A stretch of DNA of 64,000 nucleotides from Panax quinquefolius (Eukaryota > Streptophyta > Magnoliopsida > Apiales > Araliaceae), in assembly GCA_020205615.1 (NCBI GenBank), contig JAINUW010000472.1, forward strand, positions 83,022 through 147,021. Reading direction: 5' to 3'. Shown in pieces: positions 11,344 to 23,369 of this stretch (position 1 is the first letter of the stretch; each line of letters begins with the position of its first letter). The notes beneath the pieces were generated by a model, which saw only the letters and a program-made list of their open reading frames with translations, did no database searches and was not told the origin of the DNA. A program made the translations under genes and the position numbers.

Positions 11344-11839
11344 TTGATCTACTTGTTAGCAAAGTGTGACGCCCCCAAAATAGGTATACATCACCTATTC
11401 TGAGTCGCCAAATACATGGTACAAAATACAAATACAATCTTAAATATACAACATGAGCTGTGAGTTTTAATACAAATATTGTCTTCTAGACAGTATTCAA
11501 ACTCAAAATAAGTCTTCAATACATTTATTATCACACTATTTCATAGAATAGTGAGGACTACTAATGCTATCATCAGGACTGTCACTCCATTCCCCGACTA
11601 GTCCCTGCTACGTTCTCATTTCCTGAAGAGAACAATAAAAGCAAAAGGGTGAGCTCAACTAGCCCAGTTAGAAATATTATGGCTAAGATAATGCAGAATA
11701 AATTATCGTTACCCTTCAACAGTGTTAAACTAATACAATATAACAAACATCAAGTTTAACTGCAGCGGAACAAGAAATCCATTAGAAGAGTCAAGTAGAG
11801 AATAAAATCTACTATCTTCTATGATTTAAACAGAATCAG

Positions 11840-12250
11840 GTCATGCGAAATCTGCACAGACAGGATATTCCAACATAATAATAAAGAATGGAATAACAAC
11901 AGAATTCACCAGGCATGCGATAGACCGTACATACAGGTTATTCCAACAGAATAATAAATAATGGAACCAGGTCATGCATAATCGCTTGCAGCGTGATATA
12001 TTCAAATGAATAATAAAGAATGGAATAATGAGAAGAATTTCACTATGTATGCGGTACTTAGCATGTAGGCGAGTTATTCCAATGAGAATAATAAATAGTG
12101 GAACTGTGTAAATGCATGTAATACGCATGCATGTGGATATTCCAACAGAATAATAAAGAATGAAATAATGAAGAATTTCACCATGTATGTGGTACTTCAG
12201 ATAGACAAAAGTTATTCCAACATAATAATAAGGAATGGAATAACAATAGC
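11840..12250. repeat. Hairpin minisatellite (ttattcca...tggaataa), A 3' LTR
   Basis: About six units of 60-72 bp occur. Each has the inverted pair TTATTCCA / TGGAATAA around a loop like acagaataataaagaa, followed by a catgcatgcg-type segment. The array lies downstream of the TATA box in the element's sense, so it would be in the 5' leader of the RNA. The ORF at 11841-12128 only translates this repeat. Confidence 0.85.
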
Positions 12251-12416
12251 TCTCTTCATGAAAATGAAAGAAATAATACCCCTTACCTTAGAATAAAGTC
12301 GATTTGGAATAGAGAGGTAGTGAGACTTCTCTTCTTCTTTCTCTCTATAATTTCTCTCTATAATAATTACTCAATAGCTTTAGTGAATTGGTGAGAAATG
12401 AAGGAAGAATGAGCTT

Positions 12417-12426
12417 CTATTTATAG
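12417..12426 (-). promoter_or_regulatory. TATA box of A 3' LTR
   Basis: The minus strand reads CTATAAATAG. It sits about 1160 bases from the LTR start, between an AT-rich U3 and a CT-rich ctctct stretch typical of plant transcription starts. The same box is present at the homologous place in every related LTR of the window. Confidence 0.75.
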
Positions 12427-13581
12427 AAAAATATAGTTTCGATAATTGCACGTTTTGGGGCTCGAAAAATTATAGTACAATACCTCCAACTTTTCTTTCA
12501 TTTTTAATTAGTCTTGCAAGTATTATCAAACTTGCACCACCTCCCCTAATAGGAAATAATGTGAATCAATAGTTCAATCATGTGATTCAATAGTTTTAAT
12601 CATGTGAAAATACGAATAATAGTATAGTACCTCCATCTATACCTCCATCTTTAACTTAGTCATGCAAGTATTATCAATCTTGCACCAACTCCCCTAATAG
12701 TACATGAATGTGAATCAATAGTACACACATGTGAACAAATAGTTATAATTATGTGAATTAATAGCAATTAATTCCTCATTTATCTTATTAATTACCCGAT
12801 AACTTCCAGACATCAATTATTATCGAAATAAATGTCTATTTTCACTAACACTAATAATTCCAACACAATGGAACTATCAATTTTATCTTTAATCAACACG
12901 AACTTATTCATCATTAATACTATAACTCACAATATTTAACAACTAGGTCGTTCCCAAGAAAGAGGGGGCTTTCCGATAAGGATTTCTCCTTATTGGCGCG
13001 CAATTGGATGACCAAACCTTTCCTTGACAAAACTTCTAGACATTGTAAATATTGCAATTTAATAATATGAATAACTTTGTCGTCTCAATTATTGATTTAA
13101 TAATATATCATATTATACAGATGTTACTGTGACAATAATTGAATCAATAATATGAGAGATATGATGCAGCAATTACTGTAGCAATAATTGAGTATAACTA
13201 AGTGACTTCTCACGTAAGCATCAATAACCAATACCGTGTGCTACTATGCAACCACGCATATTACTGTACTTTTACTTCCGGGTAGTTCAATAGTTTTAAC
13301 GGTAACATTTCCGCCATTATTTTTATAAAAAGATAATTCTGTCGTTTTCTTACTATGACAATACTTCCATTGTGGGGTCCACCAATGATTGTGCCATCGT
13401 ACGAATATTCCCTGTTAAAATGAATATTCCCTGACCAATCGAATATTATATAACCACTTGCTTACTTTGCAAAATTTGTAAATATTACCCATAACTATAA
13501 CATTTTATTATATCCACACCATAATATTAAAATATATTTCGAGAGAAATTAATCTTTATTCATAAAAGTTGGGGTCTTACA

Positions 13582-13595
13582 ACCTCCCCTTCTTA
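13582..13595 (-). other. Polypurine tract of element A
   Basis: The minus strand reads TAAGAAGGGGAGGT immediately before the LTR start TGTAAGACCCC. It lies a few bases after the end of the chromodomain reading frame, the normal arrangement. Confidence 0.85.
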
Positions 13596-13935
13596 TGAAA
13601 TTTCATCCTTGAAATTATGGTGCGTACTTGGTATGTCGAAGAGGTGAGGATACGTTGATTTCATTTCAGATTCTAACTCCCAGGTCATTTCCTCAACATC
13701 ATGGTTTCTCCACAAAACTTTGACTTGAGGTATAACTTTAGAGCGTAGAATATGATCCTTCTTATCTGAGATTTTAACAAGTACCTCTTCATACGTTAAA
13801 TCTTCCACTATCTCGTCCGGTTCTAATTCAATAATGTGGTTCGGGTCTTTCACATATTTACGTAACATAAATATATGAAAAACGTTATGAACACGAGACA
13901 CACTTGGAGGTAAGGCGAGTTTATAGGCCACAGTT
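13593..13935 (-). pseudogene. Element A chromodomain (end of pol)
   Basis: VLVKISDKKDHILRSKVIPQ, then VKVLWRNHDVEEMTWELE and YPHLF, form a Tekay-type chromodomain fused to the integrase C-terminus. In chromoviruses this domain directs insertion into marked chromatin, often heterochromatin. The frame is the same as the integrase upstream and is separated from it only by a TGA near 13936, where related proteins have Arg. Confidence 0.85.
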
Positions 13936-15263
13936 CCTACTCAATTGAGGATTAAAAATGGGCCAATGAATCGAGGATTGAGCTTTCCTCTCTTTCCAAA
14001 TCTTGTAACTCCTTTCCATGGAGCAACACGTAACAACACATGATCTCCAATATCGAATTCCACGTCCTTTCGATGAAGATCAGCATAACTCTTTTGTCGA
14101 TCTTGTGAGGTTTTTATAGGTTGTCGGATCGTTTGACTCTTTTCCTTAGTCATACGTACCAAATCCGGTCCCAACAACATTGCTTCACCCACCTCATCCC
14201 AGCATACTGGAGAACGACACTTTCTTCCTTATAACGCCTCAAATGGAGCCATGCCAATACTTGCTTGATAACTATTGTTATAAGAAAACTCCACCAATGG
14301 TAAGAACTTGTCCCAACTTCTCTTGAAGTCAAGGACACAGAGTCTTAATAAAACTTCAAGAGTTTGAATAGTCCTTTCCAACTGCCCGTCCGTTTGAGGA
14401 TGATATGCCGAACTAAATCATAAATCTGTGCCCATAGCTTTTTGCAAACTAACCCAAAATCTGGAAGTGAATCTTGGGTCCCGATCAGAAACTATGGATA
14501 CTGGCATACCATGCAATCTTACAATCTCGTTTATGTACATATTAGCAAGACGTTCAAGTGTATAAGTTTCTCGTATCGATAAGAAATGAGCAGACTTGGT
14601 CAATCTATCAACAATGACCCAAATCGCATCTATGCCTTGAGAAACCTTGGGAAGACCAGTAACGAAATCCATGGTAATGTGCTCCCACTTCCATTCTAGA
14701 ATTTCAAGTGGTTGCAATGGACCTTTTGGCACTTGATGCTCTACCTTGACTCGTTGACAAGTTAGACACCTTGAGATAAACCCCGCTATCTCTCTCTTCA
14801 TATTGCTCCACCAAAATGTATGTCGAAGATCACGATACATTTTGGTACTCCCAGGATGGATTGCAAACGGTGTGTTGTGCGCTTCCATCATGATTTTATA
14901 CTTCAAGTCAGAATCGTTAGGAACACAAAGTCTGGAGTTGACTCGAAGTATTCCTTCTTCATCGATTCTTGCTTCTGGAATAGCACCTTCTTGTACTTTC
15001 TTCCTCATATGTATCAGCTCTAGGTCTGTAGCTTGAGCAGCTTTAACTTTATCGATTAAAGTCGGTTCCACTCGTATATTTGCCATCATCACATGGGTCC
15101 CTGGACTATTTAACTCTATTTCCATCCTTTCCAAGTCATACACAATGGGCCTTTGCGTTGACAATAATGCACTCGTGCCCGCATATGATCTTCTACTCAA
15201 TGTGTCAGCTACTACGTTCGCTTTTTCAGGATGGTATTGGATGGTATGATCATAATCTTTCAA
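13936..15263 (-). pseudogene. Element A integrase
   Basis: The zinc-binding region (HPGSTKMYRDLRHTFWWSNM and CLTCQRVK), an Asp in HITMDFVTGLP, an Asp in IVSDRDPRF and a Glu in DGQLERTIQ give the HHCC and DDE signatures. GKLNPRFIGPFLI is the GPF motif. The frame is continuous with RT and chromodomain except for stops near 14415 (TGA in place of Arg) and 14232 (TAA in place of Tyr). It would insert element cDNA. Confidence 0.9.
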
Positions 15264-15269
15264 TAGCTT

Positions 15270-15596
15270 AAGCCAACGTCGTTACCGCATGTTGAGTTCC
15301 TTTTGAGTGAAGAAATATTTAAGGCTTTTATGATCTGTATAGATCTCCACCTTCTCTCCATACAGGCAATGCCTCCAAATCTTAACCGCAAAAACGACAG
15401 CAGCTAACTCTACATCATGAGTAGGATAATTCCTCTCATATTCTTTGAGTTGCCGAGAGGCATAGGCTATGCCTTTCCCATGTTGCATGAGAACACATCC
15501 TAACCCTTTGCCCAAAGAATCATTGTAGATGACAAATCCCTCCGAGCCAGATGGTATCACGTAAGCAGTCTTTGAAATAAGTCTCCTCTTGAGTTC
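15270..15596 (-). pseudogene. Element A RNase H
   Basis: The blocks [39 protein letters not shown] and [13 protein letters not shown] supply the Asp, Glu and Asp of a Ty3/gypsy RNase H. A TAA at the downstream end (after ELNMR) and another at the junction with RT both replace Gln positions of the family. Otherwise it is full length and in frame with its neighbours. Confidence 0.88.
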
Positions 15597-16425
15597 TTAA
15601 AAACTCTTCTCATATTCTTTGCTCCAACCGAACTTTGTATCTTTCTGAGTCAGCTGAGTTAATGGAGTAGCGATTCGAGAAAACCCTTCTATGAATCTCC
15701 GATAATAACCAGCTAAGTCGAGAAAGTTACGTACTTCGGTCACTGATGTAGGTTGCTCCCAGCTTTGATTAGCTTCAATCTTTGCTGGGTCAACAGATAT
15801 TCCATGACTTGATACTACGTGCTCAAGGAATGCTACTTCCTCAAGCCAGAATTCGCATTTCTTCAACTTGGCATAAAGCTTGTTTTTACGAAGCTTTTGG
15901 AGTATCAGCCTCAAGTGTTGCTCATGATCTTCATGACTCTTGGAATATATGAGGATGTCATCAATAAAGACGACCACAAAGTGATCCAAATATTCCTTGA
16001 ATACTCGGTTCATCATGTCCATGAAGGCAGCAGGAGCATTAGTCAATCCAAAAGACATGACTAGGAATTCATAATGCTCGTACCGAGTTCTAAAAGCCGT
16101 CTTTAGAATGTCATCGGTTCTAATCTTCAATTGGTGATATCCAAAACGAAGATCAATCTTTGAAAAGAATTTGGCGCCTTGCAACTGGTCAAACAGGTCA
16201 TCAATGCGAGGCAATGGATATCTATTTTTGATAGTGACATGGTTCAACTCCCGATAATCAATACAAAGTCGCATACTCCCATATTTCTTCTTCACGAATA
16301 GAACAGGAGCACTCCAAGGAGACTTACTACAATGAATGAAACCGATGTCTAACAATTCCTGCAGTTGGGTCTTTAACTCCTGAAGTTCAATAGGAGCCAT
16401 TTGATATGGGGCTTTGGAAATGGGT
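15597..16425 (-). pseudogene. Element A reverse transcriptase
   Basis: This is a long open stretch of 267 residues containing [55 protein letters not shown], the catalytic [14 protein letters not shown] and [20 protein letters not shown]. This is the standard plant chromovirus RT, with FIDD in the catalytic box. A frameshift near 16425 separates it from the protease region. It would copy the RNA of A and perhaps of the non-autonomous relatives B and C. Confidence 0.92.
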
Positions 16426-16429
16426 TTTC

Positions 16430-17382
16430 ATCGGGTTCAAGGTCGATACAAAATTCAATTTCATGCCCGGGGTAGGCCGGGAAGTTCTTCGGGGAATACG
16501 TCAGAAATTTATTAACAATAGAAATATCATTCAAAACCGGCGTATTTTTGTTTAAACTCGATGACATGAGCTAAGAAAGCTCGACATTCGCTTTTTCAAT
16601 AAACGAATAGCTTTTATGGCTTGAGATGACAAAGTGATTGATTTTAATGGTTTGGTTACTTGAATTCGCATAATAGGTTGGTTAGGAATATGAAAGCTAA
16701 CAACCTTACGAAAATAATCAATTTTTGCATGATAAGTAGTTAACCAATTAATCCCTAAAATCATATCAAATGCAAGTATTTTCAAAGAAATAAGATCAAC
16801 AGGTAACGTGCAGTTGCCGATTTGAACTAAACAAGACTAATAAACAACGGATGTAATGAAGGTTTCTCCCAACAAAGTTTCAACAGATAAGTCAAAGTCC
16901 AATTTCTCCGGAGTCAAATTTAAACGTTTAGCGCAAGTAGGAGAAATAAAAGAATGGGTAGAACCGGTATCAAATAAGGTATAAGCTTCGCTAGAGTTTA
17001 TGATAAGCTTACATGTGATGACCTCGTTCTGGTTCCTTGCTTTCTGGGTGGTCACAACAAACGCTTTCCCTTGAACTACCGGCTTTGACTTTTCTGGGAT
17101 GGCCTTTGGTGCCTCCATCCCAGCTGAACTTGCCTTCCCTAAATGATAAAATCGAGTTAGGTGACCATCTCCTCCATAATTGTAACAGGTTTTGGACTGC
17201 TGCGTACAGTTTGGACTGATATGTCCCTCCCCTCCGCATTTGAAGCATATGATAGGTGGTAGTTCTCCTTCCTTAACAACGGGTGCTGATGCTGATGTCT
17301 TTCCATCATTGTTGAATCTCCTCTTCTTGAAATGTCCATTCTTATTGTTTTGGCCATGATTACCAATAGAAGTGGTTACCAT
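16430..17382 (-). pseudogene. Element A gag zinc knuckles and protease
   Basis: The fragment 16837-17382 has a perfect CCHC knuckle (CFKCGGEGHISPNC) and a second in which two Cys are replaced by Tyr (CYNYGGDGH). It then has the protease active site LFDTGSTHSFIS. The continuation 16552-16785 holds DMILGINWL, the conserved protease C-terminus, and 16430-16567 leads into RT in another frame. Two frameshifts (near 16560 and 16425) and a break near 16810 disrupt it. Confidence 0.85.
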
Positions 17383-18232
17383 TTCGCATGTTGATTCCCT
17401 CCACGCTTATTGTCACCGCTTCGATGATCGTTATCACCGGTATTATCATTTTGTTTACCGCTTCTTTTAGTGGGTTGACTCATTATCACGCTCCAATAAT
17501 AAGAGCCCCTATTAACAACATCTGAATACAAACAAAGTTTATGAGAGATAAGATATTGACGTATCTCGGGTTTCAAATCTCTTAGAAACATTCGCGTCAT
17601 TCTCTCCTTATTATCAACCAAATGGGACGCAAACCGGGACAACTCGACAAACTTAGCTTCGTACTACGACACGGTCATGTTGTTTTGTTTCAGTTTAATG
17701 AACTCTACCTCTTTCATGTGACAAATACTTTCGGGAAAGTACTTGTCGTTGAACAGTTCTTGGAACTTCTCCCAAGACATCTTCAAGCGGCGGCAGTTGA
17801 GTATGCTTTATGATTCCCACCAAGAATCGCCTCCGCCAAAGAACATGAAGGTGGCAAAGGAACCTTTGCTCCTGAGCATCCCAAGACATCAAATATCTTG
17901 TTGATCGCTTTATCCACGTCTCCACCTTAAGTGGTTTTGGCTCTCCAAAACACTCGGTGGTCCCAGCCTCGAACTATTTAGTAGTGACACCGAGAGTTGC
18001 CAGTTTCCACCGCATTTTGGATGGGAGCCGCTCTCACTTTGATGTTGCATGAATTGATAAAGCCTCCGAACATTCCATCGCTCATCATTTGGTCAAGTGT
18101 TGTCGTTTGCATGAGGATTGTCGCCTTCCGATGCACATTATCCTCATTATCGATCCGTGGAGACTCAACGGTCTCTCGTGCTCCATTGCTATTTTCAACA
18201 TTCTCTGATGTCATTTTCAAATACCGCCACAA
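17376..18232 (-). pseudogene. Element A gag
   Basis: The open piece 17376-17642 contains LSRFASHLVDNKERMTRMFL, the end of the retrotransposon gag domain. The stretch up to 17925 continues it in shifted frames, with a KYFPESICHMKEVEF-type segment. The N-terminal piece at 17978-18232 begins MWRYLKMTSENVENSN. At least two frameshifts are present. It would form the cytoplasmic particle that packages element RNA. Confidence 0.75.
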
Positions 18233-18382
18233 AACAAGAGTTAATTAACATATCACATATTATCCCTATACTCGACCGACCAATTAAATACCAAATAAAC
18301 TTAGGTAGGTCATACTAGCGAAGGAATTCCTGTCGCTCTCCCTCCTAGTTCTTGTCTCACATCTCAACTAGGGATCATATCC

Positions 18383-18401
18383 CAAGCTTTAATACTAAAT
18401 C
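18383..18401 (-). other. Primer-binding site of element A (initiator Met tRNA type)
   Basis: The minus strand reads ATTTAGTATTAAAGCTTGG next to the 5' LTR. The less decayed sites in B read TTTGGTATCAGAGCTTAGG, the usual initiator-Met match, so this is the same site with several substitutions. Confidence 0.75.
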
Positions 18402-18744
18402 GCTGACTCCCCAAAATAGGTATACATCACCTATTCTCGAGCAACATAAATACATGGTATGAAATACAAATATAATCTTAAATATACAATGATGAAATTG
18501 TGAGTTTTAATACAAATATTGTCTTCTAGACAGTATTCAAACTCAAATTAAGTCCTCAATACATTTATTATCACATTATTTCATAGAATAGTGAGGAGAA
18601 CAATAAAAGCAAAAGGGTGAGCTCAACTAGCCCAGTAAGAAATCTACTAGAAGAGTCAAGTAGAGAATAAAATCTACTATCTTCTATGATTTAAAAGGTT
18701 TTTTATCACTTTTATCGCTGAGACTCAGCTTATTAAATAAATCA

Positions 18745-18990
18745 CGTCATCCCTGCACTACGGCCAAGGATATTCATTAGTATCACGACCACAAATTATC
18801 CATGCACTACGGGCCAAGGATATTCGTGTTTTCATCAATGGTCATGATCATGCCAACAATTTTCCATCAATGCACTACGGGCCAATGAGGTTTTTTACCA
18901 CATCATTTGTAATATTACGATCATGACTATACCGAATAATCCCTGGTCATAATCATACCAAGTCCATCTATGCACTACAGGCCACAGATG
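18745..18990. repeat. CACTACGGGC hairpin array, A 5' LTR
   Basis: Four copies of gcactac(a/g)ggcc occur near 18753, 18803, 18870 and 18968. Each is flanked by short complementary arms, for example ATCCATG with CAAGGAT and CATCTATG with CACAGATG. Only the loop is constant, while the arms differ from copy to copy. Confidence 0.75.
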
Positions 18991-19319
18991 ACTTTAACAT
19001 AATATAAACATGAGGATGATGACAATGACATAATAATTCAATAAAACAAGTTCAAGAATTAAATTTTAAAGATTTATAAGTTAATTTATCCTGAACTAAA
19101 AAAGCGCCCAAATTGTCAACATGACATCGCTTTGTGGAGTAAAATTCAAGAATGCTCAGAAGAATATTTCCATGAAAAGATACTGGATGAAGCTCAAATA
19201 TCCAGGATATTCTACTAATTTCATGGAGTATAGAAGCCCAAACTTTAACCAACTGAGTATAATAGAATATATGAAATAGCAAATGGATTTTTGCCCGCCA
19301 TGCGGTAATCCACGTAGAC

Positions 19320-19915
19320 AGATCATTCCCACAATTTAATAAGGAATGAATACAAAGGATCATTCACCATGCATGTGGTAATCCACATAGACAGGTTATT
19401 CTAACCGGATAATAAAGAATGGAATAATAGAAGAATTCACCATGCATGCGATAGACCGCATGCATAAAAGTTATTCCCAATGAATAATAAAGAATGGAAC
19501 AGTGTCATGCGAAATCCGCATGCATGTGATATTCCAAATGTAATAATAAAGAATGGAATAACAACGAGTAATTCACGGGTATGCGATGCGATAGCAATGC
19601 ATGCATAAAAGTTATTCCAACGAGAATAATAAATAATGGAACTGTGTCATGCGTAATCACGCATGCATGTGATATTCCAAATGTAATAATAAAGAATGGA
19701 ATAATGAAGAATTTCACTATGTATGTGGTACTTTGTGATAGTATGTGTTATTCCAATGTAATAATAAATAGTGGAACAGTGTCAATACGTAATACACATG
19801 CTGCAGGATATTCCAATGTAATAATAAAGAATGGAATAATGAAGAATTTCACCATGTATGCGGATTTTGACATAGATAGGTTATTCCAACAAAATAATAA
19901 GGAATGGAATAAAAA
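19320..19915. repeat. Hairpin minisatellite, A 5' LTR
   Basis: About nine units of 60-72 bp occur with TTATTCCA / TGGAATAA arms. Several units also carry a second perfect hairpin, GCATGCG / CGCATGC around atagac (near 19443). The small ORFs here in both directions are translations of the repeat. Confidence 0.85.
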
Positions 19916-20083
19916 TAGCTCTCTTCATGAAAATGAAAGAAATAATACCCTTACCTTAGAATAAAGTCGATATCGAATGTAGAGGTAGCAGCACTCTCTT
20001 CTTCTTTCTCTCTATAATTTTTCTCTATAATAATTGCTCTATATCTTTAGTGAATTGGTGAGAAATTAAAGAAGAATGAGCTT

Positions 20084-20093
20084 CTATTTATAG
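20084..20093 (-). promoter_or_regulatory. TATA box of A 5' LTR
   Basis: CTATAAATAG on the minus strand, in the same context as 12417-12426. This is the copy that would have driven transcription of element A. Confidence 0.75.
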
Positions 20094-20930
20094 AAAAATA
20101 TAGTTTCGATAATTGCACATTTTGGGGCTCAAAAAATTACAGTACAATACCTTCAACTTTTCTTTCATTTTTAATTTAGTCTTACAAGTATTATCAAACT
20201 TGCACCACCTCCCCTAATAGTAAATAATGTGAATCAATAGTTTAATCATGTGATTCAATAGTTATAATCATGTGAAAATACGAATAACAGTATAGTACCT
20301 CCATCTATACCTCCATCTTTAACTTAGTCATGCAAGTATTATCAATCTTGCACCAACTCCCCTAAATAGTACATGAATGTGAATCAATAGTACACACATG
20401 TGAACAAATAGTTATAATTATGTGAATTAATAGCAATTAATTCCTCATTTATCCAATTAATTACCCGATAAATTCCAGACATCAATTATTATCGAAATAA
20501 ATGTCGATTTTCATTAACACTAATAATTCCAACACAATGGAACTATCAATTTCATCTTTAATCAACACGAACTTATTCGTCATTAATATTATAACTCACA
20601 ATATTTAACAACCAGGTCATTCCCAAGAAAGAGGGGGTTTCCGATAAGGATTTCTCCTTATTGGCGCGTATAATTAGATGACCAAACCTCTAGATTGTGA
20701 ACTTCTAGACATTGTAAATATTGCAATTTAATAATATGAATAACTTTGTCATCTCAATTATTGATTTAATAATATATCATATTATACAGATGCTACTATG
20801 ACAATAATCGAATCAATAATATGAGAGATATGATGCAGCAATTACTGTAGCAATAATTGAGTATAACTAAGTGACTTCTCACGTAAGCATCAATAACCAA
20901 TACCGTGTGTTACTATGCAACCACGCATAT

Positions 20931-21148
20931 ATATATATATAAGCAAATAAACGCTTCGGACGTGAGTCCAGGCTCAATCGAGGCATAACTCGATAATGTT
21001 AGTCCATATATATAAATATATATATATATATATAAGTATATATAAACATACGGAAATGAAAACCACGGACCGAAGTCCGGGCATACACACACAACAAGAC
21101 TCTCAATGCGAAGAAGAGTGTGTACAAAGATGAAGAGAAAGGCTTTAT
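20931..21148 (-). repeat. Tat-1 5' LTR, first part
   Basis: It matches 175-375 of the left Tat-1 LTR closely, including cggacgtgagtccaggctca and the cacacacaaca stretch. It stops at ggctttat, exactly where element B begins. The left LTR continues tttataatgtg at 371, so B inserted after TTTAT. Confidence 0.85.
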
Positions 21149-22329
21149 TGTGACGCCCCCAAAATAGGTCCAATCCATCCAACCTATTCTGAGTCGCCAA
21201 ATACATGGTACAGAAAACAACTACAACTTTATTAATACAATTGTCGCGCAAAATACGACAACACATATACTGTGAGTTTTAATACAAATATATACCAACT
21301 GTGACTCTCATCCCAACCGTGGATAACATGTCACAATGGCACCTTACATAAAGGTACAGTTAATAACTGTTTTAGAAATTAAAATCTTTGGAAAATGCTC
21401 AAGAAAACCTTCGTACATGGGAGGCCATGCATCTAAGTTATAATAGATATCATATGACTGGAGAATTATTCTTGGTTAAACCAATAGACCCCAAAGAAAA
21501 ATGAGAAGATGCTATCATGTTCTTTCTAATGGTGAGTCTTCTCTTGACATATAATTATCTCCATTGTCACCAATTTAGAATTATATCTTAACCAAACTCC
21601 CAAATTATATAGGTAGTGCTCGTAGATATAATCAACAAGTAGATGTGCACAACCCTGTCTTGTGATAACACGAGGTTGTATATCATTAGGCATCTTGTAT
21701 GATAGTGGAAAAACACCCTTCCAAAGTTGGGTTCACCTCACCCTATTCGGTTCACCAAAATTAAATATCAAATGACGTATACAATATGACACACTTATCT
21801 AAAGTTCTCAATAAAAATATTTTCATACAATTTAGGGAGAACCTCAACAGCTATAGACCACCGTTTTATTCCCTATTACCCCCACTCGACCCAGCTACAC
21901 TCTTGTTACCTGAAAGGAATTGTGAAGTAAAAGGGTGAGCACAACTAGCCCAGTAAAGAATATCATAACTAAGATAAATAATTTATCAATAGCCTTCATC
22001 AGTAATAAATCAGAGATTTAGAACATATGGTAGATGATAAAACTTTTCAACCATAGTTACAGCGGAATGAGCAATCCATTAGAAGAGTCAAATAGACCAT
22101 AAGATCTATTATCTTCTCCATGTTAAAAGTCCACCAACAATGTTTTATCCCTGTAATATCAATCAACAATTTCTGTCCACAATCACGTGTATAACTCATA
22201 ATCATAATTGTAGTTCTAAATTCCTCTTCTCATCCAAGACGAAGATAATTTTCATCACCTGTCTTTACCTGAAACATCAAAGATCCTGGTTATACCAAAT
22301 CACAGTTCCTGTTCATAATCATACTAATA

Positions 22330-22740
22330 ATTTCATCTTTGCACTATGGGCCAAAGATATTCATCAACAGTTCATCTTTGCACTACAGGCCAAAGATATT
22401 CAACAACATGACATCTTTGCACTACGGGCCAAAGATATTCATCAACGATTCATCTTTGCACTACGGGCCAAAAATATTCATCAATAATTTATCTTTGCAC
22501 TACAGGCCAAAGATATTAACATCTCAAAGAAATATATAATCATTTCAGAATTTATATAGACAATAATTATAACCATGTTGATCCATTCACCTTTACACTT
22601 AAGCTAAAGATATTCAATTATAAATTCAATGGTCTTGATCATACCAGTCAGCAATTCATCTTTGCACTACTGGCCAAAGAGAACCCATAGTCGCCATCAT
22701 ACTAATAATCTACCTATCTTTACACTCAAGTTCAAGAGAA
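22330..22740. repeat. CACTACGGGC hairpin array, LTR B1
   Basis: Five regular units of about 40 bp (near 22336, 22372, 22409, 22451 and 22491), then more distant ones near 22587, 22656 and 22712. The arms are ATCTTTG / CAAAGAT, the loop CACTACGGGC or with one or two changes. Confidence 0.85.
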
Positions 22741-22867
22741 ATTCCATCACCAAGGTTATAAAAATGTTATATATGATAATAAAAACAATATGATCAACAA
22801 CTGCATTTAATTTCAAGAGTAAGATTCATAAATCAACGATAATTTGGTCAGAAAGAGAAACCAATTT

Positions 22868-23048
22868 TGTTGTGAATAGTACCTCATGAATAGCAACTCA
22901 TGAATAGTAACTCGTGAATAGTAACTCATGAATAGTACTCCATATTCATACATAGTACCATATACGTAAATAATGTCATATACCTAAATAGTGCCATATA
23001 CACGAATAGTGCCGTATACGTGAATAGTGTCGTATACGTGAATAGTAA
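22868..23048. repeat. gtgaatagtaactc minisatellite, LTR B1
   Basis: About ten short units of 14-18 bp such as catgaatagtaactc, drifting into tacgtgaatagtgccgta. It is specific to the B LTRs, with the same array at 26795-26988. It lies between the TATA box and the hairpin array in the transcribed part. Confidence 0.85.
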
Positions 23049-23359
23049 CCCCGACACAAAAAGGTAGAAATTCTACAATAAAGTTCATATCAATATTTCA
23101 GCATAATGATATTAAAGAAAATAATACATTTACGAAGAAAATAACATCATTTACGAAGAAAATAACATTCCTTACAATCCCTTACAATCCCGTACCTCAA
23201 AAGAGCAGTACTTCTGACTGGAATATCGAATATGACGCTGAAGGAAACTTGCACTGATTAGCAACTCTCAAAGTATCAAAATACTAACAAAATACGCTCG
23301 ATAATATAGGGAGAGAAAACTTATGTTTCTGGTGTGATTTTCAATTCTAACTCAGCATC

Positions 23360-23369
23360 TTATTTATAG
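23360..23369 (-). promoter_or_regulatory. TATA box of LTR B1
   Basis: CTATAAATAA on the minus strand, at the homologous place to the A box. Confidence 0.65.

Larger units (their letters stand above)
11365..13581 (-). repeat. 3' LTR of element A
   Basis: It starts TGTGACGCCCCC and ends GGGGTCTTACA on the plus strand, giving imperfect inverted ends, and is 2217 bp long. The same ends occur on all B, C, D and E LTRs. U3 runs from 13581 down to about 12400, and the transcribed part from there to 11365. Relative to the 5' LTR it lacks the CACTACGGGC hairpin block near 11830. Confidence 0.9.
11365..20930 (-). mobile_element. Tekay/Del-type chromovirus (element A)
   Basis: On the minus strand the order is 5' LTR (18402-20930), Met primer site, gag, protease, RT, RNase H, integrase, chromodomain, polypurine tract and 3' LTR (11365-13581). 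RT, GPF-type integrase tail and C-terminal chromodomain match the Tekay (Del) lineage. It sits in the Tat-1 gag. The five bases before it are CAAAG, but the matching duplication cannot be checked because the 5' LTR is cut short at an (AT)n tract. The LTR pair differs by large indels, so the insertion is not recent. Confidence 0.85.
18402..20930 (-). repeat. 5' LTR of element A (truncated)
   Basis: It begins with a degenerate TGACTCCCCAAAATAGG and follows the A 3' LTR to the position matching 13260, where it breaks into an (AT)n tract joined to the Tat-1 LTR. About 320 bases of U3 are lost. Unlike the 3' LTR it retains the hairpin block at 18745-18990 and lacks about 70 bases after 18598. Confidence 0.85.

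Noticed and set aside
22140..22539. Repetitive ORFs at 22140-22539, 26261-26461, 30744-30986, 40333-40590 and 61440-61862
   Set aside because: They read through minisatellite or hairpin units inside LTRs. The apparent protein repeats are the DNA repeats.
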